From Oscillospiraceae bacterium (lineage in GTDB: Bacteria > Bacillota > Clostridia > Oscillospirales > Ruminococcaceae): a stretch of DNA of 11,553 nucleotides. Below are positions 5,577-11,553 of the stretch, in pieces. The notes beneath the pieces are model-generated. The model was not told where the DNA came from and ran no database searches. It worked only from the letters and a program-made list of their open reading frames with translations. Every line of letters begins with the position of its first letter. The first letter of the stretch is position 1. The DNA lies in assembly GCA_016302225.1 (NCBI GenBank), contig JAEDOB010000044.1, positions 1 through 11,553 of the forward strand. The letters run 5' to 3'. Made by a program: the position numbers and the translations under genes.

Positions 5577-6422
5577 ATGATGAAAAAAGCAAACAGGAGA
5601 GTTATTCCCGGCTTCGGGCTGTCAATGGGCGTTACCCTGACGCTGCTCAGCGTTATAGTAATTATCCCGCTGGCGTCGCTGGCAATATTTGCGGCGAATA
5701 TGAGCTTTGAAGATGTGATCGAAACAATAACGAGGAAACGTGTGCTGGCAAGCTTCGAGGTAAGCTTTCTCACGGCACTTATCGCCTCGCTGATAAATGC
5801 GGTAATGGGAGTAATTCTCGCCTGGGTGCTTGTCAGGTACGATTTCCCCTTGAAGCGGCTGCTTGACGGAATGATCGAGCTGCCCTTCGCACTCCCCACC
5901 GCCGTTGCGGGAATTTCCCTTACCTCCCTTACGGCGGACACGGGGCTTATCGGCGGATTTTTTGCGAAATTCGGCGTGAAGATCGCATACACAAGGATAG
6001 GCATAACGGTGGCGATGGTTTTCATCGGGATACCCTTTGTGGTGAGAGCCGTTCAGCCCGTTCTGGAAAAGCTTGATTCGTCCTACGAGGAGGCGGCGGC
6101 TGTTCTCGGCGCAAGCAGGCGCAGGACATTCTGGAAGGTCATATTCCCCGAGATAATGCCTGCGGTGTTTACGGGCTTCGGTCTGGCATTCGGAAGATGC
6201 CTGGGCGAATACGGCAGCGTGGTTTTCATTGCGGGAAATCAGCCCTTTGAAACGGAGATAACTCCGCTGATAATTATGTCGGAGCTGCAGGAATATGACT
6301 ATGCAAGCGCATCGGCAATTGCACTGGTAATGCTGGCGGCGTCCTTCCTGATACTGTTCCTTGTAAATCTCATTCAGATAAGAAATTCAAAGATACTTAA
6401 AGGGGGCGGTTCGGGTGCATAA
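5577..6422 (+). CDS. cysT: Sulfate ABC transporter permease CysT
   Basis: This 281-aa inner-membrane protein has about six hydrophobic segments. The EAA coupling loop reads EEAAAVLGASRRRTFWKVIFPEI at about residues 171-193, the contact site for the CysA ATPase. ELPFALPTAVAGISLTSL is typical of the CysT/ModB group. CysT pairs with CysW as the two halves of the translocation channel. It lies three bases after cysP and overlaps cysW by eight. Two adjacent ATG codons (5577 and 5580) are both possible starts; the Shine-Dalgarno is weak, so coupling to cysP translation is likely. Confidence 0.93.
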   Translation: MMKKANRRVIPGFGLSMGVTLTLLSVIVIIPLASLAIFAANMSFEDVIETITRKRVLASFEVSFLTALIASLINAVMGVILAWVLVRYDFPLKRLLDGMIELPFALPTAVAGISLTSLTADTGLIGGFFAKFGVKIAYTRIGITVAMVFIGIPFVVRAVQPVLEKLDSSYEEAAAVLGASRRRTFWKVIFPEIMPAVFTGFGLAFGRCLGEYGSVVFIAGNQPFETEITPLIIMSELQEYDYASASAIALVMLAASFLILFLVNLIQIRNSKILKGGGSGA

Positions 6423-7239
6423 GGAGTCAAGGCTTGTGAAATGGCTGCTTATCGGCATAAGCGTTCTGTTTGTTCTCCTTATGCTCCTGCTGCCTTTGAT
6501 AACGGTAATAACAGAAGCGTTCAAGCAGGGCTTTGCGGTATATGCCGAAGCTGTTTCGGACAAATACACCGTTAAGGCGGCTCTGCTGACTGTTGAAGCG
6601 ACGGTCATTGCGGTTCTCATAAACACGGTTTTCGGACTGTTTGCGGCATGGGTCATAACAAAGTTTCATTTCAAGGGAAAGAAGCTTTTAAGTACGCTTA
6701 TTGACCTGCCCGTTACGGTATCGCCAATAATTGCGGGTCTGATATTCGTGCTCACCTTCGGTCGGCAAAGTGCCATTTATCCGCTGCTGGAAAGGTACGA
6801 TATAAAGATAGTATTTGCAGTTCCCGGAATAATTCTTGCGACGGTATTTGTGACCTTCCCCTTTATTTCAAGAGAGCTGATACCCGTCCTTGAAGCACAG
6901 GGAACGGACGAGGAAGAAGCGGCTGCACTTATGGGCGCAAACGGCTTCACTATTTTCACAAAGATAACATTCCCCCATATAAAATGGGCGTTTCTTTACG
7001 GCGTTGTGCTTTGTGCGGCGAGGGCTATGGGCGAATTCGGAGCGGTTTCCGTTCTGTCGGGTCATCTGAGAGGAAAGACAAACACCTTGCCGCTGCACGT
7101 CGAGATACTGTTTAACGAATTCAGATACGTTCCCGCATTTGCGGTTTCGTCAATACTTGTGGTAATGGCGGTAGTTATCCTTATTGCAAGAAGCGTTATC
7201 GAGTACATAGGAAAGAGAGAGTCGGAAGATGTACGTTGA
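6415..7239 (+). CDS. cysW: Sulfate ABC transporter permease CysW
   Basis: This 274-aa membrane protein is the second permease half of the sulfate importer. It has about six hydrophobic segments and the EAA loop EEEAAALMGANGFTIFTKITFPH (about residues 163-185). LIDLPVTVSPIIAGLIFVLTFG and RAMGEFGAVSVLSGH are CysW-type signatures. The start is a GTG at 6415, supported by AAAGGGGG (6399-6406) eight bases upstream; no ATG start is available near it. It overlaps cysT by 8 bases and cysA by 11, ensuring matched production of the subunits. Confidence 0.93.
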   Translation: MHKESRLVKWLLIGISVLFVLLMLLLPLITVITEAFKQGFAVYAEAVSDKYTVKAALLTVEATVIAVLINTVFGLFAAWVITKFHFKGKKLLSTLIDLPVTVSPIIAGLIFVLTFGRQSAIYPLLERYDIKIVFAVPGIILATVFVTFPFISRELIPVLEAQGTDEEEAAALMGANGFTIFTKITFPHIKWAFLYGVVLCAARAMGEFGAVSVLSGHLRGKTNTLPLHVEILFNEFRYVPAFAVSSILVVMAVVILIARSVIEYIGKRESEDVR

Positions 7240-8287
7240 ACTGAAAAATATAAACAAAAGCTTCGGCAGCTTCAAGGCTTCCGACAATGTAAGCTTCGGC
7301 ATTGAAAAGGGCAAGCTTATCGGACTTTTAGGTCCCAGCGGAAGCGGAAAAACAACTATCCTCCGAATGATAGCGGGGCTGGAAACTCCCGACAGCGGCG
7401 AGATAATCATTGACGGCAAGGTGGTAAACGACCTGCCCGCCGCACAGCGAGGAATAGGCTTTGTTTTCCAGAATTACGCACTTTTTCGCTATATGACCGT
7501 TTTCGATAACATTGCTTTCGGGCTGAAGGTACAGAAAAAGGAGAAGGCGTTCATAGACGAACGTGTCAATGAAATGGTAAAGCTTATCGGTCTGGAGGGG
7601 CTGGAAAAGCGGTTTCCCAGTCAGCTTTCGGGCGGACAGCGGCAGAGAGTGGCATTTGCAAGGGCACTGGCTCCCAATCCGCAGCTGCTTTTACTGGACG
7701 AGCCCTTCGCTGCCATTGATGCAAAGGTGCGTCAGGAGCTTCGCAGCTGGTTAAAGGATATGATCTCGAAGCTGGGTGTCACAAGCATTTTCGTTACCCA
7801 CGACCAGGACGAGGCTATTGAAGTCGCAGATGAGATAATCATTACAAACAAGGGTCGCATTGAGCAGACAGGCACTCCCGCCGAGGTGTACAGCAAGCCG
7901 CAGACGTCCTTCACGGCGTCGTTTTTCGGTCAGCCGTCCATATTCGGTGATTATAAAAGCTTTCACACCTTTGCCGAGGTTGAGGGTGCGGAAAAGGCTA
8001 TTGTCCGTCCCGAATTTGTGAAGATATACAAGAAAAACGAGGTTCAGAGATACCGCAGCTCGTCCTCCGAGGGTGTTGTTGAGCGTATCTCGTTCAGAGG
8101 TTCCAGCATTGAGCTGGCAGTTCGTGTGAATGATGTTCTTATTACCGCAAGACGTGGATTTGACGAGCCGCAGATAGCAAAGGGCGAAAAGGTCGATGTT
8201 TTCGTTTACCGAATGTTCGTTACGGCGGGAGATAAGGCATATCTCCTTGAAAATGAAGCATTAAAGGAAGAGTCGGTATTCATTTAA
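7229..8287 (+). CDS. cysA: Sulfate/thiosulfate import ATP-binding protein CysA
   Basis: This 352-aa ATPase energises the CysT/CysW channel. Motifs are Walker A GPSGSGKTT (35-43), Q-loop Gln81, signature LSGGQRQR (133-140), Walker B LLLLDEP with Glu158, and switch His191 (THDQDEA). FASFFGQ-like sequence TASFFGQPSIFGD marks the end of the nucleotide domain. The last 110 residues form a regulatory TOBE-like domain (VRPEFVKIY to VFVYRMFV), as in CysA and ModC. The length is normal for the family. The gene overlaps cysW and is followed by metY after 18 bases. Confidence 0.93.
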   Translation: MYVELKNINKSFGSFKASDNVSFGIEKGKLIGLLGPSGSGKTTILRMIAGLETPDSGEIIIDGKVVNDLPAAQRGIGFVFQNYALFRYMTVFDNIAFGLKVQKKEKAFIDERVNEMVKLIGLEGLEKRFPSQLSGGQRQRVAFARALAPNPQLLLLDEPFAAIDAKVRQELRSWLKDMISKLGVTSIFVTHDQDEAIEVADEIIITNKGRIEQTGTPAEVYSKPQTSFTASFFGQPSIFGDYKSFHTFAEVEGAEKAIVRPEFVKIYKKNEVQRYRSSSSEGVVERISFRGSSIELAVRVNDVLITARRGFDEPQIAKGEKVDVFVYRMFVTAGDKAYLLENEALKEESVFI

Positions 8288-8305
8288 TAGAAAATTGGTG
8301 ATATT

Positions 8306-9532
8306 ATGAATTTTAACACAGCACTGCTTCATCAAAGCTTTAGCGGCGAAAGGTCAACGGGCGCAACGCTTACTTCCATATGTCCGTCAAGCGCATTTGC
8401 ACAGCCCTCCGCAGAACGGCTTGAAGCGGTTTTCAACAACAAGGCTCCAGGTTACGCCTACACCCGCATAAGCAATCCTACGGTGGATTCCTTTGAACGG
8501 AGAATTGCCGCTCTTGAAAAGGGTATCGGGGCGGTTGCCTGTTCATCGGGAATGGCGGCGGTCACAATGTCCCTGCTGAACATTTTGCAGGCGGGGGACG
8601 AGATCATCGCAGGCTCGGGGCTTTTCGGGGGAACCATAGACCTGTTCACCGACCTTAAAGCCTTCGGGATAACGACAAAATTTGCCGAGGAGGTCACCGC
8701 AGAAAGCGTTTCGCAGCTTATTACGGATAAGACAAAGGCGGTATTTACGGAGCTTATCGGCAATCCAAAGCTGGACGTTGTAGATTTAAAGGCGGTTTCC
8801 GAAGCGGCACACAGCCGTGGCATTCCGCTGATCATCGACAGCACCACGGCTACTCCCTATCTGATAAATCCCTTCGATTACGGGGCGGACATTGTGGTTC
8901 ATTCCTCATCGAAATACATAAACGGCGGAGGAAATGCCATCAGCGGAATTATCGTTGACAGCGGAAGCTTCAAGTGGGATATTTCCCGTTATCCCGGGCT
9001 TGCGGAATACGAAAAATACGGCAAGCTTGCCTATCTTGCAAAGCTTAGAAACGGTATCTGGAGAAACGTTGGCTGCTGTCTGGCACCTATGAATGCGTTC
9101 CTGAATTCCGTAGGTCTGGAAACGCTGGGGCTGAGAATGGAGCGGCTTTGCGAGAATGCCTTAGGGCTTGCGGAGTTTTTGAAAACCGTCCCCGATATGC
9201 AAGTCAATTATCCTGCACTTGCAGAAAGCCCCTATTACGAGCTGACCAAAAAGCAGCTTAAAGGCAAGGGCGGTGCGATATTAACTCTCAGAGCGGGCAG
9301 CAAGGAGAAGGCGTTCAAGCTGATAAACAATCTGAAATATGCCTGTATAGCTACAAATATCGGTGATGTTCGGACGCTGGTCATACACGCCGCAAGCACT
9401 ATTTACACTCACAGCAGCGAGCAGCAGAAGCAGAGTGCGGGCGTTTATGATGACCTTATCAGGATAAGCATCGGCATTGAGGATATTGACGATCTTATAG
9501 AGGATTTCAGACAGGCAATTGAAAAAATATAG
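8306..9532 (+). CDS. metY: O-acetylhomoserine sulfhydrylase-type PLP enzyme (MetY family)
   Basis: This 408-aa enzyme belongs to the Cys/Met-metabolism PLP family (fold type I). Visible landmarks are AYTRISNPT with Tyr52 and Arg54 (phosphate binding across the dimer), SSGMAA (80-85), IIDSTTATPYL with Asp178 (pyridine nitrogen), and HSSSKYINGGG with PLP-binding Lys203. GIIVDSGSFKW and LVIHAASTIYTHSS are typical of MetY rather than of cystathionine lyases. The expected reaction is O-acetyl-L-homoserine plus sulfide, or a thiocarboxylate sulfur donor, to L-homocysteine. It is slightly shorter than many MetY proteins (about 425). GGTGA (8297-8301) precedes the ATG. Its place before sulfite reductase and sulfur-carrier genes favours direct sulfhydrylation over lyase activity. 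Confidence 0.88.
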   Translation: MNFNTALLHQSFSGERSTGATLTSICPSSAFAQPSAERLEAVFNNKAPGYAYTRISNPTVDSFERRIAALEKGIGAVACSSGMAAVTMSLLNILQAGDEIIAGSGLFGGTIDLFTDLKAFGITTKFAEEVTAESVSQLITDKTKAVFTELIGNPKLDVVDLKAVSEAAHSRGIPLIIDSTTATPYLINPFDYGADIVVHSSSKYINGGGNAISGIIVDSGSFKWDISRYPGLAEYEKYGKLAYLAKLRNGIWRNVGCCLAPMNAFLNSVGLETLGLRMERLCENALGLAEFLKTVPDMQVNYPALAESPYYELTKKQLKGKGGAILTLRAGSKEKAFKLINNLKYACIATNIGDVRTLVIHAASTIYTHSSEQQKQSAGVYDDLIRISIGIEDIDDLIEDFRQAIEKI

Positions 9533-9545
9533 GAGGACGGGAACA

Positions 9546-10406
9546 ATGGCAGTAGATTACGGAACCCTTAAAAAGGGCGGTTTTATGAGGCAGAAGCAGA
9601 AAAACAACTTCTCTCTCAGGCTTCGTGTGGTAGGCGGAAATCTCAGTGCGGTACAGCTGGCGAAAATAGCGGAGGTGGCTGAAAAATTCGGTGACGGTCA
9701 CGTTCATCTCACCTCACGTCAGAGTGTGGAGATACCCTTTATCAAGCTGGACGACATTGACGCTGTTAAGGCGGCTCTTGCAGAGGGCGGCGTTGAACCG
9801 GGCGTTTGCGGACCGAGAGTAAGAACGGTCACAGCCTGTCAGGGAGAAGCAATTTGTCCTTCCGGCTGTATTGACACTTTTGCTTTGGCAAAGGAGCTGG
9901 ACGAGAGATATTTTGCAAGAGAGCTGCCCCACAAATTCAAATTCGGCATTACGGGCTGTCAGAACAACTGCCTTAAAGCTGAGGAAAACGACCTTGGCAT
10001 CAAGGGCGGCATAAAGGTAAAGTGGCGTGAAAGCGACTGCATAAAGTGCGGTGTCTGCGAAAAGGCTTGCAGAACAAATGCTATCTCCATAAAGGACGGC
10101 GTTATCTCCGTTGACGAGGAAAAATGCAACTTCTGCGGACGCTGCGTAAAGGCTTGTCCCACAGACGCCTGGGACACTGTTCACGGCTACATAGTTTCCT
10201 TCGGCGGACTTTTCGGAAACAGCATTAGCAAGGGCGAGGCTATAATCCCGTTCATAGAGGACAAGGAAAAGCTTATGAAGATATGCGATGCGGCTATCGA
10301 GTTCTTTGCCGAAAATGCAAATCCCGGCGAACGCTTCAAGTTCACTCTTGACCGTGTGGGACGGGAAAAATTCAATGAGAAAATTCTGGAGGTTTACAAT
10401 GGCTGA
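9546..10406 (+). CDS. Siroheme sulfite reductase-like protein with 2x[4Fe-4S] ferredoxin domain
   Basis: This 286-aa protein has the order of a compact sulfite/nitrite reductase. An N-terminal ferredoxin-like half domain (HVHLTSRQSVEIPFI, 52-66) is followed by the siroheme-[4Fe-4S] ligands in CQGEAIC (Cys98, Cys104) and CQNNC (Cys138, Cys142). A two-cluster ferredoxin insert follows, CIKCGVCEKAC (165-175) and CNFCGRCVKAC (194-204). This resembles the small Asr/Dsr-like single-subunit reductases of anaerobes, where the ferredoxin part feeds electrons to siroheme. The predicted reaction is sulfite to sulfide in the cytoplasm. The start at 9546 has a perfect AGGAGG (9531-9536); the in-frame ATG at 9519 lies inside metY and lacks one. 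The gene overlaps tusA by eight bases. Confidence 0.85.
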   Translation: MAVDYGTLKKGGFMRQKQKNNFSLRLRVVGGNLSAVQLAKIAEVAEKFGDGHVHLTSRQSVEIPFIKLDDIDAVKAALAEGGVEPGVCGPRVRTVTACQGEAICPSGCIDTFALAKELDERYFARELPHKFKFGITGCQNNCLKAEENDLGIKGGIKVKWRESDCIKCGVCEKACRTNAISIKDGVISVDEEKCNFCGRCVKACPTDAWDTVHGYIVSFGGLFGNSISKGEAIIPFIEDKEKLMKICDAAIEFFAENANPGERFKFTLDRVGREKFNEKILEVYNG

Positions 10407-10644
10407 TTTTAACATAGATGACAAGGTTGACATTACCGATGTTGTCTGCCCGACAACATTCGTAAAAGCAAAGGTGGCTCTTGAAGAGCTGGACGACGGA
10501 CAGATACTTGCTGTCAGAATGAATGACGGCGAGCCTGTACAGAATGTTCCGAGGAGCATCAAGGAGGAAGGTCATCAGATACTGAAGCTCATTGACAACG
10601 AGGACGGAACATACACACTTATTGTTAAAAAGGTGGGCGACTAA
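10399..10644 (+). CDS. tusA: TusA/SirA-family sulfurtransferase-like protein
   Basis: This 81-aa protein has the TusA core: DITDVVCPTTFVKAKVALEEL with the sulfur-accepting Cys17 at the start of the first helix, and the C-terminal strand TYTLIVKKVGD. TusA proteins carry sulfur as a persulfide on that Cys. The usual CPxP motif is CPTT here, so the second proline is missing. From memory, this is common in the versions that sit beside sulfite reductases in Clostridia, but it may change partner choice. The start is fixed by GGAGG (10388-10392), six bases before the ATG; an upstream in-frame ATG at 10288 lies inside the reductase gene. The stop is directly followed by the next ATG. Confidence 0.85.
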   Translation: MADFNIDDKVDITDVVCPTTFVKAKVALEELDDGQILAVRMNDGEPVQNVPRSIKEEGHQILKLIDNEDGTYTLIVKKVGD

Positions 10645-10959
10645 ATGGCTGCAAGAGTAAGTGCGGATAATTTTGAAGCAGAGGTGCTGAAAGCCGACGG
10701 TATCGTTCTGGCGGACTTTTACTCCGACAGCTGCGTGCCCTGCAAGCGGCTATCTCCCGTTATTGCGGAGATAGAGGAGCAGTTCGGTGACAAGGCAAAA
10801 TTCGTTAAGATAAACATTAACTTTGACGCCGAGCTTGCGGAAAAATACGAGGTGCAATCGGTGCCGACAGTGGTATTTTTCAAAAACGGCGAGGAGCTTT
10901 CCCGTCTGGGCGGCACGGTGAAAAAGGCGGATATTATTTCCGAAATAGAAAAATATTGA
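10645..10959 (+). CDS. Thioredoxin-like protein with CVPC active site
   Basis: This 104-aa protein has a complete thioredoxin fold: ADFYSDSCVPCKRLSP with redox Cys30 and Cys33, central strand AKFVKININ, the cis-proline loop SVPT (Pro74) and VVFFKNGEELSRLGG. In ordinary thioredoxin the site is WCGPC; here Trp is Ser and Gly is Val, so redox potential or partners may differ. It has no signal peptide, so it is cytosolic. It starts right after the tusA stop with AAGGTGG (10630-10636) as ribosome binding site. Position between TusA and the sulfur carrier suggests that it reduces a persulfide or disulfide intermediate in this operon, not general housekeeping; that is inference. Confidence 0.88.
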   Translation: MAARVSADNFEAEVLKADGIVLADFYSDSCVPCKRLSPVIAEIEEQFGDKAKFVKININFDAELAEKYEVQSVPTVVFFKNGEELSRLGGTVKKADIISEIEKY

Positions 10960-10975
10960 TAAGGAGCAAATAACT

Positions 10976-11182
10976 ATGTTGATCACAGTTGCAGGTACTA
11001 AAAAGGAATTTGAGGACGGTCTGACCGTTGCAAAGCTTATTGAGATAGAGAATGTGGAAACTCCGCAGTATGTTACCGTTACCATTAACGATGAATTTAT
11101 CGAGAGCGGTTCCTTTGACACGACCGTTGTCAAGGACGGCGACAGCGTTGAATTTCTGTATTTCATGGGGGGCGGACAGTAA
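10976..11182 (+). CDS. thiS: ThiS/MoaD-like sulfur-carrier protein ending GGGQ
   Basis: This 68-aa protein has the beta-grasp layout of ThiS/MoaD: a first strand MLITVAG, a helix LTVAKLIEIENV, VTVTINDEFI, and KDGDSVEFLYFMGGGQ at the end. The glycine tail is what a ThiF-like E1 adenylates and converts to a thiocarboxylate. Here the tail does not stop at GG but has an extra Gln, so a protease would have to expose the diglycine first. AAGGAG (10961-10966) lies nine bases before the ATG. Thiamin ThiS is less likely than a cysteine/homocysteine carrier (CysO/HcyS type), given the MetY and sulfite reductase neighbours and the lack of thiamin genes. Confidence 0.85.
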   Translation: MLITVAGTKKEFEDGLTVAKLIEIENVETPQYVTVTINDEFIESGSFDTTVVKDGDSVEFLYFMGGGQ

Positions 11183-11553
11183 TGGCATTTACAAACGAAC
11201 AGCTTGAACGCTATTCCCGCCACATTATCCTGAAGGAGGTCGGCGCAAAGGGTCAGAAGAAGCTGCTGAACGCCAAGGTGCTGATAATCGGTGCGGGCGG
11301 TCTGGGTGCTCCTGCGGCTATGTATCTGGCGGCTGCGGGCGTTGGAACTATCGGTATTGCAGATGCGGACGAGGTTGACCTTTCCAATCTCCAGCGTCAG
11401 ATAATCCATTCCACGGCGGACATCGGAAAGGCAAAGGTACAGTCGGCAAAGGAAACTATGGAGGCCATCAACCCCGATGTTACGGTGAAAACCTACCGTA
11501 CATTCGTTACAAGCGAGAATATTAACGAGCTTATTGCGGACTACGATTTTATC
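11182..11553 (+). CDS. thiF: ThiF/MoeB/HesA-family E1-like adenylyltransferase (partial, runs off the window)
   Basis: The window holds the first 124 codons, with no stop before the end. The start ATG overlaps the carrier stop by one base (TAATG). It opens with LERYSRHIILKEVGAKGQKKL, then the nucleotide-binding loop IIGAGGLGAP (35-44), DADEVDLSNLQRQIIH (61-76), and IGKAKVQSAKETMEAINPDV (81-100). These are the conserved parts of ThiF/MoeB, including Arg14, Asp61 and the ATP-contacting Arg72 and Lys85 region. It should adenylate the C-terminal glycine of the neighbouring carrier for sulfur loading. The C-terminal zinc-binding Cys pairs and any active-site Cys are outside the window, so ThiF, MoeB or HcyF cannot be told apart. 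Confidence 0.9.
   Translation, partial: MAFTNEQLERYSRHIILKEVGAKGQKKLLNAKVLIIGAGGLGAPAAMYLAAAGVGTIGIADADEVDLSNLQRQIIHSTADIGKAKVQSAKETMEAINPDVTVKTYRTFVTSENINELIADYDFI

Noticed and set aside
9714..10562. 282-codon open frame on the minus strand
   Set aside because: It is long, but exactly opposite the sulfite reductase, whose Cys motifs are unmistakable. The translation is Ser/Ala/Val-rich with no domain.

Overview
The window looks like chromosomal DNA of an anaerobic, low-to-mid GC Firmicute, most likely a gut or rumen Oscillospiraceae/Ruminococcus-type organism. The reasons are strong purine-rich Shine-Dalgarno sites, tightly overlapping genes, consensus sigma-A promoters, a siroheme sulfite reductase fused to a ferredoxin domain, and short GC-hairpin intergenic repeats. 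The genus is inferred from general resemblance, not from a search. All supported genes are on the + strand, in two operons separated by about 970 bp of repeat-rich, gene-free DNA.

Region 1 (1-279) has no credible gene. It holds a 93-bp repeat with perfect terminal inverted repeats and two GC hairpins (64-156), then a consensus promoter (220-248). Region 2 (280-3550) is one operon of four overlapping genes: a cytosolic SGNH/GDSL hydrolase, a lipoprotein substrate-binding protein, a FecCD-type permease and its ATPase. It reads as a metal-chelate, siderophore, heme or corrinoid importer with a companion esterase. Region 3 (3551-4293) carries an intrinsic terminator and at least two nonautonomous repeat elements that share the same 29-bp terminal inverted repeats, plus several GC-rich palindromes.

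Region 4 (4294-11553, running off the end) is a sulfur operon. Its control region has a 17-bp direct repeat, a consensus promoter, two copies of an operator-like motif around that promoter, and a roughly 145-nt leader. A 15-bp helix in the leader hides the ribosome binding site of the first gene, and a competing pairing is visible. The genes are a sulfate-type ABC importer (binding protein, CysT, CysW, CysA), an O-acetylhomoserine sulfhydrylase (MetY family), a small siroheme sulfite reductase with two [4Fe-4S] ferredoxin motifs, a TusA-like protein, a thioredoxin-like protein with a CVPC active site, a ThiS-like sulfur carrier ending GGGQ, and the first 124 codons of a ThiF/MoeB-type E1 enzyme.

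Together, region 4 suggests that imported sulfur oxyanion is reduced to sulfide, loaded as a thiocarboxylate on the ThiS-like carrier by the E1 enzyme, and passed to MetY to make homocysteine. This resembles the protein-thiocarboxylate methionine pathway known from Wolinella (HcyS/HcyF/HcyD with MetY). The extra residue after the carrier's glycines predicts a trimming protease. Neither that protease nor any sulfate-activation gene lies inside the window. The most novel-looking parts are the leader RNA switch candidate, the capped sulfur carrier with its Trx/TusA neighbours, and the repeat family between the operons.
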